64,000 bases of DNA from Brevibacterium linens ATCC 9172 (GTDB taxonomy: Bacteria; Actinomycetota; Actinomycetes; Actinomycetales; Brevibacteriaceae): the NCBI RefSeq assembly GCF_900169165.1, contig NZ_FXYY01000006.1, forward strand, positions 103,048 to 167,047. The letters are read 5' to 3'. The notes below the pieces were generated by a model. That model had not been told where the DNA came from. It searched no databases and worked only from the letters and a program-made list of their open reading frames with translations. Numbering within the stretch: position 1 is the stretch's first letter; every line of letters starts with the position of its first letter. The translations under genes were made by a program, and so were the position numbers. Below are positions 1 to 9,069 of the stretch, piece after piece.

Positions 1-571
1 TCTTCGCCTGGTCGGCGATCTGTCCCTTGACCAGGGGCGTGAGCACATAGCCGGGGTTGATCGCATTGCACGTCACTCCGTGCGGTCCGGCCTCGAGTGC
101 GGTCGTCTTCGTCAGCCCCATGAGTCCGTGCTTGGCCGCGACATAGGCGGACTTGTTCGCCGAGGCGCGCAGCCCGTGGACGGACGAGAGGTTGATGATG
201 CGTCCCCAGCCGCGTTCGCACATCTTCGGCAGCACTGCCTTCGTGAGCACGAACGGTGCTTCGAGCATGAGCGTGTTGATCAGCCGCCAGTCCTCGAGCG
301 GGAATTCCGTGATCGGGTGGATCCGCTGGATGCCGGCGTTGTTGACGAGGATGTCGACGTCGAGGTCGGTGCCGTCCAGCGCCGAGGTGTCCGCCAGGTT
401 GACTGCCCACGCTTCGCCGCCGATGTCGTCGGCGACAGCCTGGGCCGCGTCAGCGTCGACGTCGGCGACGATGACGGAGGCGCCAGCCTGCGCGAAGGAC
501 TGAACGATCGCCTTGCCGAGCCCGGATGCTCCGCCGGTGACGAGGGCGCGTTTGCTGGTGAGGTCTCCCAT
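1..571 (-). CDS. 3-hydroxybutyrate dehydrogenase (SDR family), C-terminus beyond window edge
   Basis: Short-chain dehydrogenase expected to oxidise (R)-3-hydroxybutyrate to acetoacetate with NAD in the cytoplasm. About 190 residues are present. The Rossmann motif TGGASGLG is near residues 13-20, followed by NNAG. The active-site tetrad is represented by the serine of NLSSVHG and by YVAAKHG, and the NPGYVLTPL segment after it is typical of this subfamily. The start ATG at 571 follows a GAAAGGGG ribosome binding site. The C-terminal part is cut off by the window edge. An MHS symporter gene lies upstream on the same strand after a 151-base gap, so transport and oxidation of the same acid is plausible but inferred. 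Family assignment is firm; substrate is likely rather than proven. Confidence 0.87.
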   Translation of the reverse strand, partial: MGDLTSKRALVTGGASGLGKAIVQSFAQAGASVIVADVDADAAQAVADDIGGEAWAVNLADTSALDGTDLDVDILVNNAGIQRIHPITEFPLEDWRLINTLMLEAPFVLTKAVLPKMCERGWGRIINLSSVHGLRASANKSAYVAAKHGLMGLTKTTALEAGPHGVTCNAINPGYVLTPLVKGQIADQAK

Positions 572-722
572 GAGATGCCCCTTTCGTGGTTCGGGTCTGT
601 GGTCCGTGTCCATCTTCCGCCGTGGGGAGGGTGAAGATTCATCGAGGTGCGCCGAGCGGCAGGCGAAGAGGCGGTGCCGGTCTTCACCGACACCGCCCCC
701 GTCAGACCTCGAGCGACTGACG

Positions 723-2081
723 TCAGCCGGCAGTGGCGACTCCGCGGCGCACCTTGTCTGCATGGTCGAGCGAGCGCAGGTCGATGCCCTTGGTCTCGCG
801 GGTGAACATCAGAGCGATGAACGAGATGATCGCAGCGGCCAGCAGGTAGAGTGCGATCGGGATCGAGGACCCGAAGGCGTCGAGGAGCGCAGTGGCGATG
901 ATCGGCGCGAAGGATCCCGCAACGATGGCTGTGACCTGGTAGCCGGTCGACACGCCCGAATTGCGCATGCGAGTCGGGAACATCTCGGACATGATCGCCG
1001 GCTGGCCCGCATACATCAGCGCGTGGAAGACCAGTCCGATGAGGAGGGCGAGGAAGATCATGACGGCGCTTCCGGTGTCATACATCGGGAAGGCGAAGAA
1101 GCCCCACGTCGCAGTCAGGATGATGCCGGCAGCGTAGGGCAACTTGCGTCCGATCCTGTCGGTGGCGGCACCGACGAGCGGAACGAGGACTGCGTGGATC
1201 GCGTGAGCTCCGAGCAGGAGTCCGAGGATCTCGGCCGCTTCGATCTGCACCTGCGTGGCAAGGTAAGTGATCGAGAAGGTCACCACGAGGTAGTAGTGGA
1301 TGTTCTCGACGAAACGCAGGCCCATCGCGGCGAAGACCTCACGCGGGTAGCGCTTGAACACGGCCTTGACGCCGTAGTCGACGCCTTCCTCGATCTCCTC
1401 GGCCTGAACCTCGTCGAAGATCGGCGCATCGGAGACGCGGGTGCGGATGTAGTAGCCGATGAGAACGATGACGGCCGAGAGCCAGAACGAGACACGCCAG
1501 CCCCACGACAGGAAGTGCTCTTCGGTCAGCGTTGCGGTGAGAACGAACAGAACCGCGGTGGCAAGCAGGTTGCCCAAGGGAACTCCGGACTGCGGGAATG
1601 ACGACCAGAATCCGCGTTCCTTGTTCGGAGCGTGCTCGGCCACGAGGAGGACCGCTCCGCCCCATTCGCCGCCGACGGCGAAGCCCTGGACCACCCGCAG
1701 CAGCACGAGCAGGATCGGGGCGAGATAGCCGATCTGGTCGAATGTCGGCAGGCAGCCCATGAGGAAGGTGGCCGCACCGACGAGGATGATCGACAGCTGC
1801 AGCAGCTTCTTGCGTCCGTACTTGTCGCCGAAGTGGCCGAAGACGATGCCGCCGATGGGACGGGCGATGAAGCCGACCGCATAGGTGGCGAAGCCGGCCA
1901 GGATCGGCGTCAGCGGATTGTCGGAAGGCGGGAACAGGATGTGATTGAACACCAGCGTGGCGGCCGAACCGTAGAGGAAGAACTCGTACCATTCGACAAC
2001 CGTTCCGGCCATCGAGGCAGCGACGACCTTGCGCAGCTGGGCGCGGATCGACTTCCTCTCAGCATTGTTCTGAGAACTCAT
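723..2081 (-). CDS. MFS metabolite:H+ symporter (MHS family)
   Basis: A 452-residue inner-membrane transporter of the metabolite:H+ symporter family, which imports organic acids, betaines or similar solutes with protons. The N-terminal GTVVEWYEFFLYG segment and the loop GHFGDKYGRKK between helices 2 and 3 are family signatures, and about 12 hydrophobic segments are visible. I chose the ATG at 2081 because AGGAG precedes it; an upstream in-frame ATG adds seven residues without a site. The next gene downstream encodes 3-hydroxybutyrate dehydrogenase, so a ketone body or hydroxy acid is a reasonable substrate guess. A second MHS gene lies at 16947-18326. Confidence 0.88.
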   Translation of the reverse strand: MSSQNNAERKSIRAQLRKVVAASMAGTVVEWYEFFLYGSAATLVFNHILFPPSDNPLTPILAGFATYAVGFIARPIGGIVFGHFGDKYGRKKLLQLSIILVGAATFLMGCLPTFDQIGYLAPILLVLLRVVQGFAVGGEWGGAVLLVAEHAPNKERGFWSSFPQSGVPLGNLLATAVLFVLTATLTEEHFLSWGWRVSFWLSAVIVLIGYYIRTRVSDAPIFDEVQAEEIEEGVDYGVKAVFKRYPREVFAAMGLRFVENIHYYLVVTFSITYLATQVQIEAAEILGLLLGAHAIHAVLVPLVGAATDRIGRKLPYAAGIILTATWGFFAFPMYDTGSAVMIFLALLIGLVFHALMYAGQPAIMSEMFPTRMRNSGVSTGYQVTAIVAGSFAPIIATALLDAFGSSIPIALYLLAAAIISFIALMFTRETKGIDLRSLDHADKVRRGVATAG

Positions 2082-2500
2082 GGGACTCCTTCGTTTCCAC
2101 AATCCGCGTCACCGTTGAATGCGCGAATCGACTTGCTCTGGCGCCGATCGGCTGACAGCCCGGGGCACTCAGACCGCATCGGCGCGGCCGGCGACCCCCT
2201 ACTTCAGCCCAGTGTTTCGGGCGCTTGGACATTTCTCATCCAAGGATCAGTGTGCGCCACGTTACAGAGTTTTTGGCACCGACCTGGCCGTAATCCGAGA
2301 ATTTCCGGTGCACATTCGTGCACAGCCGATGTGCAACTGATGTGCAGCCGGCAGATGCTGCTGCAGTCCGACCGCAAGGCCCATTGCGGCACGATCGGCT
2401 CTGCGTGACAAGCCGCCTCCCGCCCGCGACGAGTCACCGCACCGAGGCGGCCCCGACCGCACCGTGGTCCCCGCGCCGACCGACCAGAGAGGCCCCGAAC
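2082..2500. other. Intergenic region with TGCAC/GTGCA repeats
   Basis: This 419-base gap between two minus-strand genes holds no credible gene. At 2309-2322 there is an inverted repeat TGCAC-N4-GTGCA. It is followed by two direct copies of GATGTGCA (about 2328-2335 and 2339-2346). These may be regulator sites for the symporter that starts at 2081. One copy of the over-represented 9-mer CCGAGGCGG lies at 2442-2450. Confidence 0.4.
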
Positions 2501-4558
2501 TCACCGCCGGCGCGGAGGTGCCTTTGCGTCGCGCTCGGCCATCGAGGCGAGCATCGCATTGTAGGCGCGCAGCTCGGCGTCGTCGGTGCGATCTTCGCTG
2601 CGGTCGATGCGCTTGGCTTCCCGGTCCGAGGACTTCGCCCACTGGACGCAGACCATGATCGCGATGAACAGGGTCGGGAACTCGCCGATGCCCCACGCGA
2701 TGGAACCGCCGAGCTGCTGGTCATCGATGGCCGTATAGCCCCAGCCTGCGCCGACGTTGCCGAACCAGTCTCCGGCGATCAGCACGTTCGAGCTCATGAT
2801 CGAGATGCCGAAGAAGGCGTGGAAGGCCATCGTCACCAGCAGCATCACGAGCCGCATCGGGAAGACGGGGCGCTTGACGCCCGGGTCGATGCCGATGAGC
2901 GCCTGAGCGAACAGGTACCCGGCGCCGAGGAAGTGCGCGATCATCAGCTCGTGCCCGAGATGCGTATCGAGCGCGTAGTACATGATTCCCGAATAGTAGA
3001 AGACGATCAGCGAACCCGCGAAGTTCACGCTCGCCACGATCGGGTGTGCGAAGAAGCGCAGATACGGGGTGTGGACGAGCCAGAGCACCCATTCGCGCAG
3101 GCCGACGGACCCGTCCGTGCGTGCCTTCGTCCCGCGCATGAGCATGGTGATCGGTGCGCCGAGCACGAGCGGCAGGGGTACGACCATGACCAGAAGCATG
3201 TGTTCGATCATGTGCGCGGAGAACTGCACCTCGCCGTAAACGCGGGGTCCGCCCGAGGTGACGTAGACGAGGAAGACCATGCCCACCAGCCAGCTGACGA
3301 GGCGCAGCACCGGCCACCTGTCGCCGCGGCGGCGGAGGTTGATGAACGCCACGATGTAGGCGATCGAGAAGCCCACAGCGATCGCGATCCACAGCGGATC
3401 CATCGACCATTCGCTGAAGTAGCGGGACAGGTCGGGCTTCGGCGGCAGCGGATCGCCGGTGAGGATCTCGGCCGGGGTGGGGTCGCCCACCGGTTCCTGC
3501 GGCACCGGCGGCTGCGACCGGGCCAAGGCCACGGCCATGCCCATCGTGATTCCGAAGAGGATGAATTCGACGGTGATGAGACGCCAGAATTCCACCGTCG
3601 CCGAGGCGGCAGAGCCCAAACGCGAGATGACGAACTGACGGTGCCAGAAGCCGATCAGACCGAGCAGCACGGTCGCGAACGCCTTTGCGAGGATGACCTG
3701 CCCGTAGGGGGTCATCAGGTCGTCGAAACCTTTCACGCGCAGGAGCGAGTTGACGACTCCGGAGAAGACGATGAGACCGAAGGAGATGAGTGCGATCGTC
3801 GAATACCGTTCGACTATCGGCTTGAGGTGCTTCGAGGTGGCCAGGCGTGTTCCCAGCAGCGCAATGACGAAGAGCCCACCGAGCCAGAGGACCGCACCGA
3901 GGATGTGCAGGCCGAGGCTGTTGACGGCCTGAGTGTGACCGGAGGCCTCTGAGGAGTGGCCCATCAGGGCCAAGGGCAGGATCACGGCGAGACTGAGCAC
4001 TCCGGCAGCGGCGATGCCGACATGGGAGCGAGTGCCGAAGCACAGAGTCGAGGCGACGGCGATGAGGACGACGATGAGCACCCACAGCTGCCCGTAGGCG
4101 ATCTGAGTGACGAAGACGCCGAGCTGATTCGAGAAATCGAGGTACGCCTGGGCACCGACGGTGTCGACGAATGAGAAGACGAGCACGGCGACCGCGGACA
4201 GCGTCCACACGACCGACGAGTATTCGGCGATCCGAACCGCCCCCGTCCACAGGGGATCGAGAGGAAGGTCGTCGTCCGGGCTCTTGTGTCGGCGACCTCG
4301 ACCGCCGGCTGTGCGCGGGAGGATGAGGACGGCGAACATGAGGGCACCGATGGTCAGCGACATCGCAGTGTTGAAGACGAATTTGGCTGCGGGAAGACCG
4401 AAGCGGACGACGGAGCCGGGGTCATTGAGCAGAGTGGGGTTGGCTGCTCCGGTGAAGAAGAGTGCGGCCAGACCGGCGATGAGTCCCAGGAAGACGACGA
4501 TGGGGACCGTGGCACGTTGCACGAACCGTGTGATCGGCTCGATTCCTGATGAACTCAC
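2501..4558 (-). CDS. CopD-like / CtaG-like fused membrane protein
   Basis: A fusion of an N-terminal copper-resistance D (CopD-like) membrane domain with a C-terminal caa3-type cytochrome oxidase assembly (CtaG) domain, likely handling copper for respiratory oxidases. About 16 hydrophobic segments are visible. The CtaG half carries the histidine-rich HMIEHMLLVMVVPLPLVLG and HFLGAGYLFAQALIGIDPG segments; the polypeptide ends in a charged tail. The GTG at 4558 gives 685 residues. The frame is open back to a TTG at 4729, but that codon lies inside the HU terminator hairpin, and the extra residues show no membrane features. No strong ribosome site precedes the GTG, so the start is uncertain. The domain assignment is secure. 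Confidence 0.85.
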   Translation of the reverse strand: MSSSGIEPITRFVQRATVPIVVFLGLIAGLAALFFTGAANPTLLNDPGSVVRFGLPAAKFVFNTAMSLTIGALMFAVLILPRTAGGRGRRHKSPDDDLPLDPLWTGAVRIAEYSSVVWTLSAVAVLVFSFVDTVGAQAYLDFSNQLGVFVTQIAYGQLWVLIVVLIAVASTLCFGTRSHVGIAAAGVLSLAVILPLALMGHSSEASGHTQAVNSLGLHILGAVLWLGGLFVIALLGTRLATSKHLKPIVERYSTIALISFGLIVFSGVVNSLLRVKGFDDLMTPYGQVILAKAFATVLLGLIGFWHRQFVISRLGSAASATVEFWRLITVEFILFGITMGMAVALARSQPPVPQEPVGDPTPAEILTGDPLPPKPDLSRYFSEWSMDPLWIAIAVGFSIAYIVAFINLRRRGDRWPVLRLVSWLVGMVFLVYVTSGGPRVYGEVQFSAHMIEHMLLVMVVPLPLVLGAPITMLMRGTKARTDGSVGLREWVLWLVHTPYLRFFAHPIVASVNFAGSLIVFYYSGIMYYALDTHLGHELMIAHFLGAGYLFAQALIGIDPGVKRPVFPMRLVMLLVTMAFHAFFGISIMSSNVLIAGDWFGNVGAGWGYTAIDDQQLGGSIAWGIGEFPTLFIAIMVCVQWAKSSDREAKRIDRSEDRTDDAELRAYNAMLASMAERDAKAPPRRR

Positions 4559-4723
4559 TGCGCGCGAACCGACCCTTCTGACATGCCTCCAGGATATCGT
4601 TCGGCGCCGCCGCACTGCCAACCGGGAGATCCCTTCGTGGTCGAGATCTCGGGGAGCCGCCTCGGCGAGGGTGGGTTCCGTCGTCGGGGACGACGATTCC
4701 TCCAGTTCGCCGACGTTCTGAGA

Positions 4724-4763
4724 CAGCAAATGGCCCGGATCAGACGATCCGGGCCATTTGCTG
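4724..4763 (-). terminator. Strong hairpin terminator after HU gene
   Basis: A perfect 18-base stem (4724-4741 with 4746-4763) closed by the loop AGAC lies 12 bases past the HU stop codon. There is no long T-run on the minus strand, but A/T pairs at the stem base and its length make it a likely intrinsic terminator. It also separates HU from the copD/ctaG gene downstream. Confidence 0.8.
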
Positions 4764-4775
4764 CTGCTGCGTAGA

Positions 4776-5063
4776 TCAGTTCGGGCTGCCAGCGGCGCCC
4801 TTCAGCTTCGAACCAGCGGACAGCTTCACGGAGTAGCCGGCCTTGATCTGGATCTCTTCACCGGTCTGCGGGTTGCGACCCTTGCGAGCGGCACGCTCGG
4901 TGCGCTCAACGGAGAGCCAGCCGGGGATGGTGAGCTTTTCGCCCTTGGCCACGACATCGGAGAAGACATCGAAGACACCATCGAGCACGTCCGAGACCTG
5001 CTTCTGGGTCAGGCCGGACTTCTCGGCAACTTCTGCAACGAGCTCACTGCGGTTCTTAGCCAT
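4776..5063 (-). CDS. hup: DNA-binding protein HU
   Basis: A 95-residue nucleoid protein of the HU/IHF family that bends and compacts DNA. The sequence MAKNRSELVAEVAEKSGLT and the arm region GRNPQTGEEIQIKA are typical. It lacks the lysine- and alanine-rich C-terminal tail of mycobacterial HupB, so it is the short form. The ATG at 5063 follows AAGGAGGA. It lies 69 bases downstream of rpsN on the same strand and is followed by a strong hairpin terminator. Confidence 0.95.
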   Translation of the reverse strand: MAKNRSELVAEVAEKSGLTQKQVSDVLDGVFDVFSDVVAKGEKLTIPGWLSVERTERAARKGRNPQTGEEIQIKAGYSVKLSAGSKLKGAAGSPN

Positions 5064-5132
5064 AAAAGTGTCCTCCTTAGGACAAGTCGGTAGGTCACCG
5101 GTCCGTTTTTCCGATGACGAACTTCCTCGAGA

Positions 5133-5438
5133 TTACCAGCTTGACTTGGTAACGCCGGGCAACTCGCCGTTGTGAGCCATTTCGCGGAAACGGACTCGGG
5201 AGAGTCCGAACTTCCGGAGGTAGCCACGCGGACGACCGTCGACCTGGTCACGGTTGCGAACGCGAACCGGCGAAGCATCGCGGGGAAGCTTCTGCAGGGC
5301 GAGGCGTGCCTCTTCGCGCTGCTCGTCGGTGGAATCGGGGTGGGTCAGCTGACGCTTGAGAGTCGCGCGGCGCTCTGCATAGCGTTCAACGATGACGCGA
5401 CGCTGCTTGTCTTTTGCGATCTTTGACTTCTTAGCCAT
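5133..5438 (-). CDS. rpsN: 30S ribosomal protein S14, zinc-ligand-free form
   Basis: A 101-residue S14 of the long type, [20 protein letters not shown], ending in [20 protein letters not shown]. It has no CXXC zinc-binding motifs, unlike the short zinc-binding S14. The gene follows rpmG after 6 bases and forms a tight cluster with rpmG and rpmB. In many actinobacteria this cysteine-free trio is a zinc-limitation paralogue set under Zur; in others it is the only copy. The window cannot decide between these. Confidence 0.95.
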   Translation of the reverse strand: MAKKSKIAKDKQRRVIVERYAERRATLKRQLTHPDSTDEQREEARLALQKLPRDASPVRVRNRDQVDGRPRGYLRKFGLSRVRFREMAHNGELPGVTKSSW

Positions 5439-5444
5439 GTGCGC

Positions 5445-5612
5445 TCAGCGCTCCTCTCGGAAATCGACGTGCTTGCGGACTACGGGATCGTACTTCTTGA
5501 GCACGATGCGGTCCGGAGTGTTGCGGCGGTTCTTGCGGGTCACGTAGGTGTACCCGGTGCCGGCCGTCGACTTGAGCTTGATGATGGGACGAACATCCTG
5601 TGTCTTAGCCAT
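5445..5612 (-). CDS. rpmG: 50S ribosomal protein L33, cysteine-free form
   Basis: A 55-residue L33 read directly from the minus strand. It begins [20 protein letters not shown] and ends in KHVDFREER. No cysteines are present, so it is the zinc-independent form. Its start overlaps the rpmB stop as TGATG, which indicates translational coupling. It is followed six bases later by rpsN. Confidence 0.95.
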   Translation of the reverse strand: MAKTQDVRPIIKLKSTAGTGYTYVTRKNRRNTPDRIVLKKYDPVVRKHVDFREER

Positions 5613-5848
5613 CAGAGCTTCACTCCCTTGGCGATGAGTTCGTTGACCACAGCGTCGATTCCGCGAGCGTCGATGACCTTGATGCCCTTAGCGGACAGGG
5701 TCAGCGTGACGTTGCGGCGCAGCGACGGAACGTAGTAGCGCTTTTTCTGAATGTTCGGGTTGAAGCGGCGCTTCGTGCGGCGCTTCGAGTGGGACACGTT
5801 GTGTCCGAAACCGGGGACGGCCCCGGTTACCTGGCAGGTTGCTGCCAT
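5612..5848 (-). CDS. rpmB: 50S ribosomal protein L28
   Basis: A 78-residue L28 beginning [20 protein letters not shown] and ending with the typical [18 protein letters not shown] segment. It has only one cysteine at the N-terminus rather than a CXXC pair, like the zinc-independent L28 of mycobacterial Zur operons (recalled similarity). I chose the ATG at 5848 because GGAGAG lies just upstream; an in-frame ATG at 5866 adds six residues. It is the first gene of the rpmB-rpmG-rpsN cluster. Confidence 0.95.
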   Translation of the reverse strand: MAATCQVTGAVPGFGHNVSHSKRRTKRRFNPNIQKKRYYVPSLRRNVTLTLSAKGIKVIDARGIDAVVNELIAKGVKL

Positions 5849-6413
5849 GTCTCTCCTCCAGTTCACAAGTTACCGACTCTCGAAACAAGCTCCTGCGGGA
5901 TCGCACGTGAGTGTTCTCCCCGCTCGCTTGCGCCGATGTCGGAAGACATCAACAAATTTTCTCGACTGTCACCGTGAAAATTGTGTACGCCGAAACAGGT
6001 CTGCCCGTTCGGGCGAGATGTCTCACCAGCGCTGAAGCCGTAGCCTGTGAGAGATGGCCGAAGCTGGAGTGCAGCGGTGGGTGAGCACCATGCGTGTCCT
6101 AGCAGATCGATCGGCGACCTGCCTGCTACGACACAACAGAAATCAATCTTACTGAGACAGCGGGTCGGAGGGCAAATTCATCTCGGCTTCTGCCGTGGGG
6201 TCTTCGTCACGGACTTCAGCCGCTCCGAGGTGGCCTCTGCAGCCTCCACCGATGCCCGGAGGGACTTTCACAGCTGGGGTCAAGCCAACTCGGTGATTTC
6301 CGCAGTAGGCTTTCGTCGGCAACGCGTCCTGTCGGCGATCCTGTTGAACGCCTGCTCGACTCGTGCCAAGGTAAGTAGATGATTGCCACCACATCTGGCA
6401 TTCGGGAGGACTG
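5849..6413. other. Long intergenic region, divergent promoters
   Basis: This 565-base gap separates rpmB (leftward) from an unknown gene (rightward). I found no tRNA, small RNA or credible ORF in it. An AT-rich inverted repeat, AATTTTC (5955-5961) with GAAAATT (5976-5982) and a 14-base spacer, stands out against the GC-rich background about 110 bases upstream of rpmB. It may mark the ribosomal protein promoter or an operator. It does not match a full Zur box. Confidence 0.35.
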
Positions 6414-7370
6414 ATGAGCGACGTTCCACAGAGGCCGCGCATTCGTCCGGCGACGAGCGACGACTGGCACAAGGGTTCTGGTGAATCCGCTGGTCAGAAC
6501 CCGACGTACGGGAATGGAGCGGACCGTTCGTCTGCCCATTTCGACAACTCGACCTACTACGAGTACCTCGAACGGCACACGGGCGAACAGTCGATCTCGA
6601 AAGCTCGCAGCGGCAATGTCTTCGCGCCGGCCGGGCACTCACCTTTCGATGATTCTCACTCTGCCGGCCCTCATCAGAATGCGGATTCTCAGCAAGTTCA
6701 GTGGTCTGCCGGCGGTGGCGGCAACGATTCCGGCGGCTCGGCACGGAATGGTTCCCAGACTCCTGCTCCACCGCAATTTCCGCCCACCGTCCACAATGAT
6801 TCGCCTTCACGCAACAGTCTGAAGATCACCGTCGTCATCATCGCCATCCTCATGATTCTGGCTCTGGTGGGGTTCTTCGGCATCCGGTGGCTCGCTCCCT
6901 CGTCGGGAACCGTCCCCGTCGATGTCGGATCAAGTGAGCCGGAGAGCCCGTCACCCAGCCCGTCCGACGATCTGGTCCAACCGACGAAGAACCCCGAACA
7001 GCAGCTCGACGCCTATACGGTTCAAGGCACGAAGAAGGCCGCTGACCTCGAAGGTCAGTGGGTGACCCAGGTGAGTGCGAAGAACGTCGGCCTCAAGGCC
7101 GACGGCAAGACATGGTCGGCGCAGGACATCCTCAACGAGTACGAAGCCAATAAGATCAAGTATCCGGGCGCGATCCTCATCCACAGCGGCGACTGGGCCT
7201 CGTACAAGGACGGCAGCTACTGGGTCACGGTCGTCGACACCGGCTACGGCGACCCGGAACAGGCGCTCGACCAGTGCCGTTCGTGGGGTCTTGACCGCAA
7301 CCACTGCATCGCCAAGCGTCTCGTCAAGGACGGCAGCCCCAAGGACAACAGCGCCTACCTCGACGGATAG
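6414..7370 (+). CDS. Unknown membrane-anchored protein with extracytoplasmic C-terminal domain
   Basis: A 318-residue protein I cannot assign to a named family. The first ~135 residues are polar and rich in Ser, Gly, Asn and Pro. One transmembrane helix follows (about 138-161, ITVVIIAILMILALVGFFGI). Then comes a Ser/Pro linker (about 170-195) and a compact C-terminal domain with conserved-looking aromatic and cysteine residues (GAILIHSGDWASYKDGSYWV and DQCRSWGLDRNHCIAKRLV). The topology suggests a cytoplasmic low-complexity N-terminus and an outside domain. GGAGGA precedes the ATG. It stands alone between divergent and convergent neighbours. Confidence 0.72.
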   Translation: MSDVPQRPRIRPATSDDWHKGSGESAGQNPTYGNGADRSSAHFDNSTYYEYLERHTGEQSISKARSGNVFAPAGHSPFDDSHSAGPHQNADSQQVQWSAGGGGNDSGGSARNGSQTPAPPQFPPTVHNDSPSRNSLKITVVIIAILMILALVGFFGIRWLAPSSGTVPVDVGSSEPESPSPSPSDDLVQPTKNPEQQLDAYTVQGTKKAADLEGQWVTQVSAKNVGLKADGKTWSAQDILNEYEANKIKYPGAILIHSGDWASYKDGSYWVTVVDTGYGDPEQALDQCRSWGLDRNHCIAKRLVKDGSPKDNSAYLDG

Positions 7371-7452
7371 ACCCGCCAGTCGGCTTGGCCCCTGCTTATG
7401 CAGATCGGCTCCGCCAATGCGCAGGGCGATCGTCACCGTTCTGCCAATTGCT

Positions 7453-7518
7453 CGCAGCCCAGTCTGAGGCAGATAGCACAGATTTGAAGCTGGGCTATCT
7501 GCCTCAGACTGGGCTGCG
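7453..7518. repeat. 25-bp perfect inverted repeat (palindrome family 3)
   Basis: The arms 7453-7477 and 7494-7518 are exact reverse complements, starting CGCAGCCCAGTCTGAGGCAG, with a 16-base spacer. It lies between two convergent genes, so it could stop transcription in both directions. However, it has no T-run and is far longer than the bkd terminator 20 bases away. It looks like an extragenic palindromic element. Only one copy is visible in this window. Confidence 0.7.
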
Positions 7519-7538
7519 GCCGGCACTAGGGACAGAAA

Positions 7539-7577
7539 GAACGCCCCGGCCTCGCACTGTGCGAAACCGGGGCGTTC
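7539..7577 (-). terminator. Terminator of the bkd operon
   Basis: An 11-base stem, GAACGCCCCGG with CCGGGGCGTTC (7539-7549 and 7567-7577), has a loop containing a second small stem TCGCA/TGCGA. On the minus strand it is followed by TTTCTGTC. It lies 52 bases past the E2 stop codon. Confidence 0.75.
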
Positions 7578-7629
7578 TCGTCACGTTCACGCCCTTGCGC
7601 CGACGAACAGCCGACACCAGGGTGAGGCT

Positions 7630-9051
7630 TCAGGCCAACATCAGGGTCGGGTCCTCCAGACCCCGGCCGACATCGGCGAGGAACTTCGAGATGATCTCGC
7701 CGTCGACGACACGGTGATCGGCGCTGACCGACAGCGTGGTGATCTCACGCGGAACGATCTCGTCGCCCACCACCCACGGCTTCTTCCGCACCTGCCCGAA
7801 AGCGAGGATCGCGGCCTCGCCCGGATTGATGATCGGCGTACCGGCGTCGACTCCGAAGACGCCCACATTCGTGATCGTGATCGTACCCCCGGCCTGATCG
7901 GCCGGCGGTGTCTTGCCCGACCGCGCCAGAGCGGTGAGATCCTGAATTCCCTGCGCCAGTTCGCCCAGACCCATGGCCTGCGCGTTCTTGATGTTCGGCA
8001 CGATGAGTCCGCGCGGGGTGGCGGCCGCGATGCCGAGGTTGACGTACTTCTTCACGACGATCTCGTCGCCTTCGAGGCACGAGTTGATCCGCGGATTGCG
8101 TCCCACGGCCCACGCCACTGCCTTGGCGACGATGAGCAGCGGAGAGACCTTCACATCCTCGCCGAGGAACTTCGTCGACTTGAGCCGGCGGACCATCGCC
8201 ATCGTCTCGGTGACGTCGACGTCGAGGAACTCGGTGACGTGCGGCATGGTGAATGCCGAATCGACCATGGCCTTGGCCATCATCTTCGTCACGCCCTTGA
8301 ACGGGATCCGCTCTTCGAGCGCTGCCTGATCACTCGCCGAGGCGGCCGCCGGTGCCGTCGCACCTGCGGTCGGTGCGGCCGTCCTGTTGGCGGCGGCGTG
8401 CACATCATCGCGCGTGACGTCGCCGCGGGGACCGGTCGGGGTCACCTGGGACAGGTCGACGCCGAGATCCTTCGCAAGCTTCCGCACGGGCGGCTTCGCC
8501 AGCGGTTTGCCGGGTGAGGCAGGTGCCGATGCGGGCTGTGCTTGAGCAGCGGGAGCCGCTGCAGGAGCCGACGCCGCTGGCGCCGCCCCCTCCGCGGCCG
8601 TCCCCTCCGCAGCCGACGCTGCGGGAGCAGCGCCAGCCGCAGAGGCTGGGACGGGAGCGCCCTTGCGCGGACGACGCTTCGACGACGTCTCCCTCGCCCC
8701 GTACCCGACGAGGGTGGCTCCACCGTCGGCATCGCCGGAGGCATCGGCCGATTCCTCGGCCGAACCGGAAGCCGGCGCACCGGCGGAGGCGGGGGCCGCC
8801 TCGGCGCCGGAGTCATCTCCGCCGAAGCGGATGATCGGGGTGCCGACCTCGATGGTCTGGCCCTCCTCGACCAGGAGGGCACCGACGGTGCCCGCGTGCG
8901 GGCTGGGCAGCTCGACGAGCGACTTCGCGGTCTCGATCTCGACGAGGATCTGGTTGACGGTGACGGTGTCGCCGGGGGCGACCTTCCACGCGACGATGTC
9001 GGCCTCGGTCAGGCCCTCACCGACGTCGGGAAGAGGAAATTCGAATGACAT
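7630..9051 (-). CDS. bkdC: Branched-chain 2-oxoacid dehydrogenase E2 (dihydrolipoyl acyltransferase)
   Basis: A 473-residue E2 core of a 2-oxoacid dehydrogenase complex, transferring the acyl group from lipoate to CoA. It has an N-terminal lipoyl domain with the lipoylated lysine at K43 ([13 protein letters not shown]), an Ala/Pro/Glu-rich linker, a peripheral subunit-binding domain near 175-215 ([18 protein letters not shown]), and a catalytic domain ending with the DHRVVDG active-site motif. A single lipoyl domain and an E1alpha/E1beta pair upstream favour the branched-chain (bkd) type over pyruvate dehydrogenase. No E3 gene is present here. It starts 18 bases after the E1beta stop. Confidence 0.88.
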   Translation of the reverse strand: MSFEFPLPDVGEGLTEADIVAWKVAPGDTVTVNQILVEIETAKSLVELPSPHAGTVGALLVEEGQTIEVGTPIIRFGGDDSGAEAAPASAGAPASGSAEESADASGDADGGATLVGYGARETSSKRRPRKGAPVPASAAGAAPAASAAEGTAAEGAAPAASAPAAAPAAQAQPASAPASPGKPLAKPPVRKLAKDLGVDLSQVTPTGPRGDVTRDDVHAAANRTAAPTAGATAPAAASASDQAALEERIPFKGVTKMMAKAMVDSAFTMPHVTEFLDVDVTETMAMVRRLKSTKFLGEDVKVSPLLIVAKAVAWAVGRNPRINSCLEGDEIVVKKYVNLGIAAATPRGLIVPNIKNAQAMGLGELAQGIQDLTALARSGKTPPADQAGGTITITNVGVFGVDAGTPIINPGEAAILAFGQVRKKPWVVGDEIVPREITTLSVSADHRVVDGEIISKFLADVGRGLEDPTLMLA

Positions 9052-9069
9052 TCTTGACTCTCCTCGAAA

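Noticed and set aside
2318..3952. A 544-codon open frame on the plus strand opposite the copD/ctaG gene
   Set aside because: It is a GC-rich antisense shadow with an Asp/Glu/His/Arg-rich composition and no domains. The minus-strand frame encodes a recognisable membrane fusion protein.
4559..4729. TTG start at 4729 for the copD/ctaG gene
   Set aside because: The codon lies inside the perfect hairpin that ends the HU gene, and the added residues show no conserved features.
5955..5982. Zur box upstream of rpmB
   Set aside because: The AT-rich inverted repeat has a 14-base spacer, whereas Zur sites are compact palindromes. Only one TGAAAAT half is present.
5990..6400. tRNA or small RNA gene in the gap before 6414
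   Set aside because: No cloverleaf, T-loop consensus or CCA end could be traced on either strand.
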